A program made the position numbers and the translations under genes. Shown in pieces: positions 10,497 to 18,327 of a stretch of DNA of 23,260 nt. The notes under the pieces are model-generated. The model had not been told where the DNA came from. It ran no database searches and saw only the letters and a list, made by a program, of their open reading frames with translations. Origin of the DNA: Smittium mucronatum (taxonomy: Eukaryota; Kickxellomycota; Harpellomycetes; Harpellales; Legeriomycetaceae); the NCBI GenBank assembly GCA_001953115.1, contig LSSL01001965.1:1-23260 (forward strand). Reading direction: 5' to 3'. Numbering within the stretch: the stretch's first letter is position 1; every line of letters begins with the position of its first letter.

Positions 10497-10535
10497 AAGT
10501 CCGCATTTTATACTTGAAATTCAAAATGCGGACTT
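10497..10535. repeat. Perfect 13-bp inverted repeat with 13-nt loop
   Basis: AAGTCCGCATTTT at 10497-10509 is exactly complementary to AAAATGCGGACTT at 10523-10535. The arms contain five G/C pairs in AT-rich DNA, so this is not a low-complexity artefact. A related direct sequence (AAATGCGGGCTTTAG) occurs near 10934. It may be a fold-back or a remnant of a terminal inverted repeat; no ORF is associated. Confidence 0.8.
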
Positions 10536-11109
10536 AGCTCAGGCGAATAAATAGAGTTCATTTTTTAGCATTTTACAGATATCAACCAGTAGGAAAAATA
10601 CATTTATCTTTTTCATTTGATGGAAATACAGGTTTCTAAACTTGCTTGCATTTACTTAATTAAGTGGCTATTGTTGAACAACTCCACTAATGATTTTGAT
10701 GGGCTATTGGTAAAAATATTTTATGTGAATTTAATATAAAAAAATATTGGCCTATAAACAAACTACTGGTAATTTTTTTAAACAGGAAACCATTTCGAAG
10801 CTTATTCGATATTTAAAAAATACTAGCCACTCAACATCCATAAAAAATTACTGAACGAATTTGTTTTAGCCTATAGATTTTTTAAAAAAAAGCTGAAATT
10901 TCTAGACCACAAGATTTGGTGCGGACCCAAGTGAAATGCGGGCTTTAGTGGATATATACTGTAGATCTAACCCTGAAATGCCCAATAGTTTTATAAATTA
11001 GCTTAGCGCTGCATTCCTAATTTTTAAAGATAGCAGAAATTCAAAGAGGTAGTTTTTGCTCCCAAAGAGATATCTCAACCTTATATTCGAGTTTTTTTTT
11101 TTGTTGAAG
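10536..11109. other. Intergenic, no gene seen
   Basis: No open frame or splice pattern worth calling. The segment at 10918-10950 (TGCGGACC... AAATGCGGGC) resembles the palindrome at 10497-10535 and may belong to the same repeat family. A 13-T tract sits just before copy A of the tiny repeat. Confidence 0.5.
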
Positions 11110-11173
11110 CCAGGCTTTTTCGTTATCTTACAATAAAATTCCGTGATACAAAAAAAAAGAAACCAGGCTTTTT
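11110..11173 (+). mobile_element. Copy A of the tiny poly(A)-tailed repeat with target-site duplication
   Basis: The 11-mer CCAGGCTTTTT at 11110-11120 recurs at 11163-11173. Between them is only 42 bp: a 31-nt core (11121-11151) starting CGTTATCTTACAATAAAATT and ending CCGTGATACAA, then an A-rich tail. The AATAAA inside the core lies about 14 nt before the tail, as in a polyadenylated Pol II transcript. The whole insert is therefore a retroposed RNA end of about 31 nt plus tail. Confidence 0.8.
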
Positions 11174-11347
11174 TCCATCATTTGATTCATTGATTAGATT
11201 ATTGTACATTCCAACCAGGATTTAATTGCTAATTTATGTGGTAGAATGCGGAATCGCAATTACTATTGGCTAGGTTTCTGTTTATTGCTAATAGTTACAA
11301 TTTCCTGAGATCTCTTATTTGTTTTAAAAAAAATAACTATTTGTTTT

Positions 11348-11880
11348 GCAAGGGCTATATTCGTTATCTTACAATAAAATTCCGTGATACAANNNNNNNN
11401 NNNNNNNNNNNNNNNNNNNNNNNNNNNNNNNNNNNNNNNNNNNNNNNNNNNNNNNNNNNNNNNNNNNNNNNNNNNNNNNNNNNNNNNNNNNNNNNNNNNN
11501 NNNNNNNNNNNNNNNNNNNNNNNNNNNNNNNNNNNNNNNNNNNNNNNNNNNNNNNNNNNNNNNNNNNNNNNNNNNNNNNNNNNNNNNNNNNNNNNNNNNN
11601 NNNNNNNNNNNNNNNNNNNNNNNNNNNNNNNNNNNNNNNNNNNNNNNNNNNNNNNNNNNNNNNNNNNNNNNNNNNNNNNNNNNNNNNNNNNNNNNNNNNN
11701 NNNNNNNNNNNNNNNNNNNNNNNNNNNNNNNNNNNNNNNNNNNNNNNNNNNNNNNNNNNNNNNNNNNNNNNNNNNNNNNNNNNNNNNNNNNNNNNNNNNN
11801 NNNNNNNNNNNNNNNNNNNNNNNNNNNNNNNNNNNNNNNNNNNNNNAAAAAAAAAAAAAAAAAAAAGCAAGGGCTATATT
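11348..11880 (+). mobile_element. Copy B of the tiny repeat, interrupted by the assembly gap, with 14-bp duplication
   Basis: GCAAGGGCTATATT occurs at 11348-11361 and again, identical, at 11867-11880. Directly after the first copy comes the 31-nt core (11362-11392), identical to copy A. The N gap (11393-11846) follows, then 20 A (11847-11866) directly before the second duplication. The gap therefore sits inside or next to the poly(A) tail. If copy B is like copy A, the gap may be mostly tail and its stated length an estimate. Confidence 0.8.
11393..11846. other. Assembly gap (454 N)
   Basis: Unresolved bases. The apparent open frames across it are artefacts of translating N. Confidence 0.99.
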
Positions 11881-12104
11881 TTCAAATTAACAAGGCGCTA
11901 ATGAATTAAAAGAATTATATTTTTACTGGTTTTGAGATTAAAATTCACGTGACACCAAACGTGAGTACCCCCCCCCCTTTTTTTTTTGCAAAAAACATGC
12001 AGGTTAATTTTTTTAAAATATTTATCGTTTTTATAAACAGTCTTCTAGTTAAAATTTAGACACCCTCTCCACTATATTTTGAAAACTAAAGAGCTACTAA
12101 ATCT
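11881..12104. other. Intergenic with a C10T10 tract
   Basis: Ten C (11968-11977) followed by ten T (11978-11987), a homopolymer pair prone to sequencing and assembly error. No gene is seen. Confidence 0.6.
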
Positions 12105-12298
12105 TTAACTCTTTGGGCTCCAGTATGAGCTAGGTTACTCCGATTTACTAATTTTTCAGAAATTATATTCATCAATTTTATCATTTCGACAAACAGGGTG
12201 CCAAATTATCAAGGTGAAAATCAAGGTGAAAATCAAAGTAAATTAAATATTAGTCACAAAAATATCACGAAATGTCCCACCGACGACAAAAGAGTTAA
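12105..12298. mobile_element. Possible TTAA-flanked MITE (piggyBac-like ends)
   Basis: TTAA at 12105-12108 and 12295-12298 flank 186 bp. The ends are inverted and similar. The left end reads CTCTTTGGGCTCCAGTATGA and the right end, on the complementary strand, CTCTTTTGTCGTCGGTGGGA, with about 14 of 20 positions matching. TTAA target duplications and short imperfect inverted ends are features of piggyBac-type DNA transposons and their MITEs. The body has no transposase. It includes a 12-bp tandem duplication (AAGGTGAAAATC at 12211-12222 and 12223-12234). The perfect part of the inverted repeat is short, so chance is possible. Confidence 0.35.
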
Positions 12299-13241
12299 TG
12301 TATTTAATTTACAACGTGATTTTTTAAAAGCAATTTTTATACTTTGATTATTTTTTGCTTTAATTTTTTTGGAAGGAGCTTTAATAATTAGAATGTCTTT
12401 TTTGTCTAGGAATTCCAGAATTATTTATTAAAATTACTTTTTATTTTTTTAAAAAAAAGATATTTAGAGTTTTTTTATTAAAATTTACCATATTGTTATT
12501 ATGGTAAATGGTATATGGTGGTTTAGTTAGATTTTTACCAGTAGATCCCAGTTTCTCTGATTATAAAAGTACTTTGACTTGATTATTTCCAAAAAAAAAT
12601 CGCCTGAATTGATGAATCCATAACTTAGCTCTAAGGAGTAGTGTATTCCTAACCCCCTTTGTAACGAAAGTGTTTGTTTATATCTTCTTTTATTATTAAA
12701 ATGTCCTTAGAGGATTGGGATATAGAGTAGGGGATGAAAAGTCATAAAAATGCCAATAAAATCCGTGACATAATAAAAAAAAATTGAGGTAGTGGTTTTT
12801 ATTTAGGAGTTTGGCCGTTTCCAGCACTAATTTACGGTCTGTAATGTCGGCTTATAGCTGACTTAAAGAGAACAACTGATTGTTTTTAACCAAATCTTAC
12901 CAGAGTACTATAAGACAGCCCGCTACAAGTTCAAATAGCTATTTTAGCGAACATTAAAAAACAAACTTTAATGAACTCAAATTTAGTTTTTCTCAAGTGA
13001 ATAAATCGTATAATATTAAAAAAAATTATATCAAGATAATTTCAGAAATTTATTAAGAGGTATAACCAACAGGAAAACCAAGATATTAAAAAGTTAATGA
13101 AAGTATAATTATTTAATGAAAAAATCAGCCAATGGACGGATCTCTAGTGGGGGAAAAAAAGTGAAAAAAACCACCATCATCCGAGCCGGTCGTGAAAAAA
13201 TAAGAATTAGAGAAAATTGTTCCGACCTGACGGTTTAAAGC
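12299..13241. other. 3' flank of the transporter gene and intergenic DNA
   Basis: No gene seen. The 13134-13235 segment is GC-richer, with the short complementary pair GGTCG (13189-13193) and CGACC (13224-13228). It lies just downstream of the transporter stop and probably belongs to its 3' UTR on the minus strand. Confidence 0.5.
12752..12783 (+). repeat. Possible diverged fourth copy of the tiny repeat
   Basis: CCAATAAAATCCGTGACATA followed by AATAAAAAAAAA resembles the 3' half of copies A and B (CAATAAAATTCCGTGATACAA plus A tail), with one base missing and small changes. The CGTTATCTTA start is not recognisable and no target-site duplication is visible. Confidence 0.35.
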
Positions 13242-15089
13242 TCATACTAAAATATATTTAGGCTTAGTTTTGAATCTAATAATCAGATATGCAACAAAGT
13301 AATAAAATGCGGCCATTCCAAGGTTAATAGCAAAACACTCCCAAATAGTTTGGCTCGTTAAGCTAAAAGATAAAAGAACTGACTCTCCACTAGGGTAACA
13401 GGTTCCGGTTGTGTTTTGAGAGCAATCAAAAACTAGCCCTGTCATCTCATTTTGCATAGCCGCCATGTATGTATAGTAGATATAGTTGATGTATCTTAGC
13501 CAAGAAAGAACTGGAGTCACCGAATCAGGATTTGCTAAACTTCCACCATATATAACAAATACGGTTAGGAAAAGAGGAGTGAGAACTGATGCCACTTGAT
13601 CATTTGGTGAAACCGCAGAGAAGACCAAGGCCACTCCCAAAGAATTCAAAATTGTAGTAAAATAAATAGCAATGAAAGTAAAGAATTTTCCTGCGTTTAC
13701 TTGAAGCCTGGATAAGAAATATATCCCCGTCAAGGTGATGAAGTTAGAGCCCAAAGCAGTGGGGACATAAGTGCATAATATAGACATGAAGAATGCTGAA
13801 ATTCTATACGAGCCAGAAGATCTCTCTCTGGTCATAATACCACGCTCACTGATTAGAACGGGGATAAGAGGCATGGCTACAGGAAAGACCATATTGACTA
13901 TCACTAGGAAGAGAAGACCAATTTTGTTTTGAGCTTCTGAAAACCCGGTAGCCCTTTTAAAAAACGTAAAACCAACAAGCAGTGCGGTAAAAATGGCGCC
14001 GAATATTTTGGAGAACAAAACAGATTTATCCCTACTTTGTCTTATCCAAGATCTCTTTAGCAAAATCGAAAATTCGCTAAACCAAGAGTTTTTCCAGGCT
14101 TCGCTTGGAAGAACAACGTCAAAATTGTCGGACTCTTTAAGATCTGAGTTGTCTGAAGCAAACGAGCCGGATGATGGAGAGTCACCAATATAAGAAACAC
14201 CATTTTTTGAAACGTACTCAATCCAGGATCTTTTAAGAAGATCAACTCTATCTATGCTTGATTGAAGGTCATCTTCGTTCTCATAATCAATAGTCATAAC
14301 ATCAATAAGAAAATCAGCAGGATTTTCAAGAGGGGGATTTTCAAAGCCGATATTTGAAAAGTAAGGTAGGACGTCTTTAGTGGATCCAAAATATACAACG
14401 CCACCAGGTACCATCAGAATTACCTTATCAAAAGTGTAGAAAATTTTAGAACTAGGCTGATGGATTGATGATATGCAGATTAGGTTTTTCTTGACTGCTA
14501 TTGCTTTCATCAGCTTAATAATAACTTCTGAGGAATTGCTATCAAGGCCTGAAGTAGGTTCATCGAGCATAATCATTTTTGGATCAGTAACGATCTCACA
14601 ACCAATACTGACACGTTTACGCTCACCACCTGAAAGACCTTTCAAACCTTCCTGACCTATATAAGTATCCTGGGATTTAGTTAATCTTAAATACTTCATA
14701 ACGTTGGTGACCCTCTCGATTTTTTCTTGTTTAGTATATTCTGAGTTGGGTAAACGGAAATCGGCAGCGTAAGTCAAGGTTTCTTTAGTGGTTAGGGTGC
14801 CGAAAAGCAAGTCGTCTTGTTGCACATAAGCGACATCACGCTTAAAAGTTTTCCTATCACGTTTTTCCCCGTTAAAGAGGACTTCTCCGGTAACAGTACC
14901 ACCCATTATTCTTCCGGCTAGTACATTCAATAAGGTGGTTTTTCCAGCACCTGAGCTACCTATTATCGCAACTAACTCACCGCTTTTTATCGAACCATTA
15001 ATACCTGAAAGAATAGTTTTGTAACTTGATTCTTTTCCTTTGCCAATTTTGACACTGAATCCCACGTTCTTGAATTCTAATGTGCTCAT
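13242..15089 (-). CDS. ABCG-type half-transporter (ATP-driven membrane exporter)
   Basis: The protein is 615 residues from the first ATG at 15087-15089. The frame extends nine codons further only to a TTG, preceded by an in-frame stop, so ATG is preferred. The order is ATP-binding domain then membrane domain, as in ABCG/White half-transporters. The nucleotide domain has Walker A GSSGAGKT (44-51, Lys50), a Q-loop VQQDD (89-93), signature LSGGERKR (152-159), Walker B MIMLDEPTSGLD (172-183, catalytic Glu177) and switch His210. NPADFLID (256-263) is typical of the subfamily. A Ser/Asp-rich linker spans about 295-325. I place six membrane spans near 360-378, 389-412, 432-458, 469-492, 500-516 and 583-605. 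The loop before the last span carries Cys556, Cys564 and an NTT glycosylation sequon (Asn559), as in ABCG2-like proteins. All catalytic motifs are intact, so it should be active after dimerisation. The substrate is not predictable. Confidence 0.95.
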   Translation of the reverse strand: MSTLEFKNVGFSVKIGKGKESSYKTILSGINGSIKSGELVAIIGSSGAGKTTLLNVLAGRIMGGTVTGEVLFNGEKRDRKTFKRDVAYVQQDDLLFGTLTTKETLTYAADFRLPNSEYTKQEKIERVTNVMKYLRLTKSQDTYIGQEGLKGLSGGERKRVSIGCEIVTDPKMIMLDEPTSGLDSNSSEVIIKLMKAIAVKKNLICISSIHQPSSKIFYTFDKVILMVPGGVVYFGSTKDVLPYFSNIGFENPPLENPADFLIDVMTIDYENEDDLQSSIDRVDLLKRSWIEYVSKNGVSYIGDSPSSGSFASDNSDLKESDNFDVVLPSEAWKNSWFSEFSILLKRSWIRQSRDKSVLFSKIFGAIFTALLVGFTFFKRATGFSEAQNKIGLLFLVIVNMVFPVAMPLIPVLISERGIMTRERSSGSYRISAFFMSILCTYVPTALGSNFITLTGIYFLSRLQVNAGKFFTFIAIYFTTILNSLGVALVFSAVSPNDQVASVLTPLFLTVFVIYGGSLANPDSVTPVLSWLRYINYIYYTYMAAMQNEMTGLVFDCSQNTTGTCYPSGESVLLSFSLTSQTIWECFAINLGMAAFYYFVAYLIIRFKTKPKYILV

Positions 15090-15486
15090 TTTTGGTTTAT
15101 GGATAACTAATGCCAATTAAAATTATGTAATGTTGAAAGAGCAATTATAAAAATGATATTGAATAAAAGTTTTGAGTGAAATACTATCAATTCGAAATGC
15201 TCAGGAATATTAAGGGGAGATATTAAGACGATATATACTAGATAAAATTTGAGCGAAGGAAATAAACTTGATTAAACCCATATCTTGGCATTTTAGCCTG
15301 TTTAAATACATATTTATTATTCTATTAAACGGTATAATGAAAAAAAGGCAATTAAAAATTTTCTATAGCATTTGCGATTGTCGATATAATTCCTTGATTA
15401 CCCTAGAAAATTTTTTTGTATGTGGAATCGTTATCGAAATAGGGGAATGCTCATAAAATGACAAATTGTCGTTGATTAAACCAGGT
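15090..15486. other. 5' flank of the transporter gene
   Basis: Probable promoter and 5' UTR of the minus-strand transporter. The start codon context on the minus strand is CCAAAAATGAGC. A 62-codon + frame at 15268-15456 starts at TTG and shows no family features; I do not call it. Confidence 0.5.
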
Positions 15487-15953
15487 CTAAATTGTATGTA
15501 GTGGTATCGAAGTGCTAATAAAGATGAAATTACTTGGTTCTTCGACTTTGAATAATGGAGGTTTCATATTGGTCTCGTGTATTATTAAGCATTTTACCAA
15601 CTGCGCTTTATCATAAAAACCGCCTATATGTTTTCCAATCAGTGGATTTGCATATAAGTTCCGGGCTTATTGAAATACCATCTTCAACTCTCCTATGAAG
15701 GCTAACACTATTTCCTTTAAATATTGCGAAAAAACGGGACAGACAACCTTTCTTGAAACGGTAATTAAATTAGTTGGCAAACTAGAGATGGTCAGATCGT
15801 CACAGGGAAAGTGAAAACACCAACTTCAATTGGTCCTGTGGCCATTTTTTCATTATAACAACTATCTCCAATTGTAAAAAAGGCGTCGTCAACTGTCATA
15901 GTTTACTGGGCAGAAACCATTTTAATTAACATAGCACTTATTTTCGTCAACAT
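15487..15953 (-). pseudogene. Possible decayed coding sequence, family unknown
   Basis: This zone is GC-richer than the surrounding spacer. On the minus strand, frame 1 reads from an ATG at 15951-15953, passes one TAA (15903-15905), restarts at ATG 15897-15899 and reads MTVDDAFFTIGDSCYNEKMA and onward until a TGA. A second frame, open from about 15830, reads on (LTISSLPTNLITVSRKVVC), crosses a single TAA at 15667-15669 and continues 59 codons to a TAG at 15487-15489. A frame shift plus two stops suggests a broken gene, or exons whose introns I cannot place. The amino-acid mix (Asp, Gly, Pro, Val, Glu) is less biased than chance AT-rich frames. I do not recognise the family, and runs of this length are borderline for chance. 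Confidence 0.25.
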
Positions 15954-17325
15954 ATCAAAATTTTATAAAATAATTGATAATTGCAACACAATTATCAAAT
16001 ATCAAATATCTTAGTGCAGAATGATTTCTCTCATCAGCTTTTTTCTAATCAAAATTTTTATTAGACCCTCATTTGTAAATCTACCTTTTTCTGTTTGATG
16101 ACTATGAAGCTAAAGCCAATCATACGCATAGCTATGAAACGAGCTGTTGATATTAATTATAAAATATACAATGTCTGCACCTTTGGTTCTGAAAAATCTA
16201 ATGATACATTCGTCATAGATATTATGGGGGATTCTTTTTTAGAGCGGACTTATTTTATTAAATTTGCACTATTTCTTAATTTATCCAATATATTTAATAC
16301 AACACCTATAAATATATTGGATAAATTAAAATATATGGAAATTTTGTGTTCAAAATATTGAGAATATTTTGAGTTAGCATACATTCCATTTTATTGGCTT
16401 GTATCGTTTATAAATTAATATTTAGCCAATGGTTTATATGTCAAAAAATAATCCGGCCTTGAAAAGAATACTACATATATTTTGACACTATTTCTAATTA
16501 TGGCATTTATTTTAGTAATTCAAATTGAAGCCGTTTACTTGTAGATGGATTTTTTTGTATGATATAAAAGAGAAATATAACAAATGAGTGTACTGAAAAC
16601 AACATTCGATTCATTTTATTTTACCAAATAATAGACATCAAAATAACTATTCCGATAAATTAAAAATAACCAATTACCATTCATTTATTTTTCATTTTAC
16701 GGAAATCGCCTGAATCTGAATATACATTATATGATTCCAATTACAAATTTCTTTATCGTTTTCAGATAAATGAGAGTAACTATTGGCCTGATTTTTATTT
16801 TACGTACAATTTTGCGAATTAGTAATATAGAAAATATTCTTTATAATTGATTTAATTTGCAAAATATACAGCTTTGATCCACTAACGTAATTTAGATGAT
16901 GAAATTCGATAGGAATAAATCATATGAGATGATAATATATAAACAGTTTTGACTTTGTTTTTAATTAGGCCTATGAATAATTGGTATTAATAGCTTATTT
17001 TTGGCGAGTTGATTTACTTAACAAAATCATTTTCGTTAGAGATTTCAAGGTCCGCAGATCAAAAAAGCACAATCTCCAATTTAAAGAAAGGAAGTAAATA
17101 GGCAAAGTCTAGGTTGAAATTCCAATTCTTTTAAGGTGAGTCCATCATTTTATTTATCTTGTTGTATGTAAATTTTAATTCAAAGCTCATCCACCTCAAT
17201 GAACTTTTGGTTCATTGAAATCGAGTTCAATTCTTGAATAAGTGAAACAAAGAAACTCAGTACAGTCAAATAAACGCTGTATGTGGTTTGTCTGATGGTG
17301 ATTATTGCCCCAATTTCTCTTCTAT
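15954..17325. other. Intergenic, no firm gene
   Basis: An 87-codon + frame (16098-16361, ATG start) has no recognisable features and is partly made of a long hairpin, so it is not called. A strong 5' splice-site-like sequence AAG|GTGAGTCC sits at 17133-17143. A 9-bp inverted repeat (TCAATGAAC/GTTCATTGA) lies at 17196-17218. Confidence 0.45.
16276..16329. repeat. Perfect 21-bp inverted repeat, 12-nt loop
   Basis: Positions 16276-16296 (starting TTAATTTATCCAATA) are exactly complementary to 16309-16329 (ending TTGGATAAATTAA), with loop 16297-16308. The arms include GG/CC, so they are not a simple AT repeat. A perfect 21-bp stem is far beyond chance for this window. In RNA it would be a stable hairpin; in DNA it could extrude as a cruciform. 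Confidence 0.9.
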
Positions 17326-17514
17326 ATGAGCAAATTAGACCAGCAAACGATATTATTAGCAATTAATATATCGGCTTTTCTATGTCTTGCACTAATTTTA
17401 ATCGTTTTTCAGATCTTCTATCATTACAGAATTACAATAATTTCCATTAAAGAGGGGAGAAAGGATGACCGGGAATTAAAAACATTTACTGGTTATTTGT
17501 CAAACTTGAACTAA
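17326..17514 (+). CDS. Candidate small membrane protein or exon, 62 codons
   Basis: From ATG 17326 the frame encodes 62 residues: a short polar start (MSKLDQQ), one strongly hydrophobic span (about 9-34), then a basic, charged tail (around SIKEGRKDDRELK) that would face the cytoplasm by the positive-inside rule. The GC content is higher than in the flanks. A possible intron end (CACTAATTTTAATCGTTTTTCAG, ending at about 17411) inside the frame and a GTGAGT donor at 17136 raise the chance that the real gene is spliced differently. A 60-codon minus-strand frame overlaps (17180-17362), begins at TTG, and is an alternative. I recognise no family. Confidence 0.25.
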   Translation: MSKLDQQTILLAINISAFLCLALILIVFQIFYHYRITIISIKEGRKDDRELKTFTGYLSNLN

Positions 17515-18254
17515 AAATAACACAAATTATTATCAAATCAGAGTCAATACTAATTTGTGCATTTGTGTAAAAAGATAAAATAAGAAATTTGATCTGATAC
17601 GCATTATGTATGATATACAATGAAACCTACCAATCTCCTGCAACGATGGTCTCATGTGGATATCGCCGTTAATGAAAAATTAATTATTCCCTTGGCGGCT
17701 CTCTACTAAACTTATAATTTTAAATTGTGTTTAGATTTTTGTTCATGTGGGACCTCCCATACAAATGTATATAGTTTGAAAAGTATATCAATTGTTGAAA
17801 AATACAAAATATCTTTCCATTTATAGGTGCTATATTGAGAAAATTGATAGTTTTATATTGGCGATTAATTTTAAAAATTAGCCAATAAAAATGCTTTTTA
17901 CATACTCAATATTATAGCTACATAGCATTTTTATTATTACTCAATATCATTGAGTAATAAATCGCAAAAATCAAAAAAAAACACAGTTAAATTGTTTATT
18001 GGATAAAAACACGCTTCTACACAACAACGTATTGAGCAACACTAGTGATAATTACTTATATTACATAAAATAAAATGAAACATTCTGGAAAATGCACGGC
18101 TATATTATTTGATTGATTATGCGATTTTTAGTCCTTTTCGGCTCAAAAATGTATTGAATTACTAATTGTGATAGCATAAAAAGTTCTATGTGTTGGTGTA
18201 TCTTTCTATCCCAATACACAAATTCATTTACTAAACAAGTTTTTTTATTGACAG
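17515..18254. other. Intergenic, contains an inverted-repeat chain
   Basis: No gene seen. The only notable structure is the run of three consecutive inverted repeats at 17855-17960. Confidence 0.5.
17855..17960. repeat. Three consecutive inverted repeats
   Basis: A hairpin with TATTGGC...GCCAATA ends and an inner TAATTTT/AAAATTA pair (about 17855-17887) is followed by a perfect 12-bp pair AATAAAAATGCT (17884-17895) and AGCATTTTTATT (17924-17935). That overlaps by two bases a perfect 12-bp, 3-nt-loop palindrome, TTATTACTCAAT (17934-17945) and ATTGAGTAATAA (17949-17960). The head-to-tail overlap suggests a fold-back element rather than scattered chance pairs. Confidence 0.6.
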
Positions 18255-18327
18255 AAAAATGACGACTGTTTTCGCGCCATTAGACATGGAAGATTTGATG
18301 ACCATAATACATTACATATATTCAAAG
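18255..18327 (+). other. Candidate exon between plausible splice sites
   Basis: A 73-bp GC-richer segment is preceded by TTTTTTATTGACAG and followed by AAAG|GTATAA. From an ATG at 18259-18261 it encodes 23 codons (MTTVFAPLDMEDLMTIIHYI and onward) and reaches the donor in phase 0; a second frame is also open. Further open bits follow around 18395-18490, but I could not join them. No family is recognised. Confidence 0.25.

Noticed and set aside
10141..10498. Minus-strand frames of 62-65 codons, one continuing past a single stop
   Set aside because: Chance frames of this length are expected at this composition; the first starts at TTG and no motif is visible.
11266..11901. Long frames across the N gap
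   Set aside because: They consist almost entirely of translated N; no real coding evidence.
16098..16361. 87-codon + frame with ATG
   Set aside because: No recognisable family, AT-driven composition, and its 3' third is the arms of the 21-bp hairpin.
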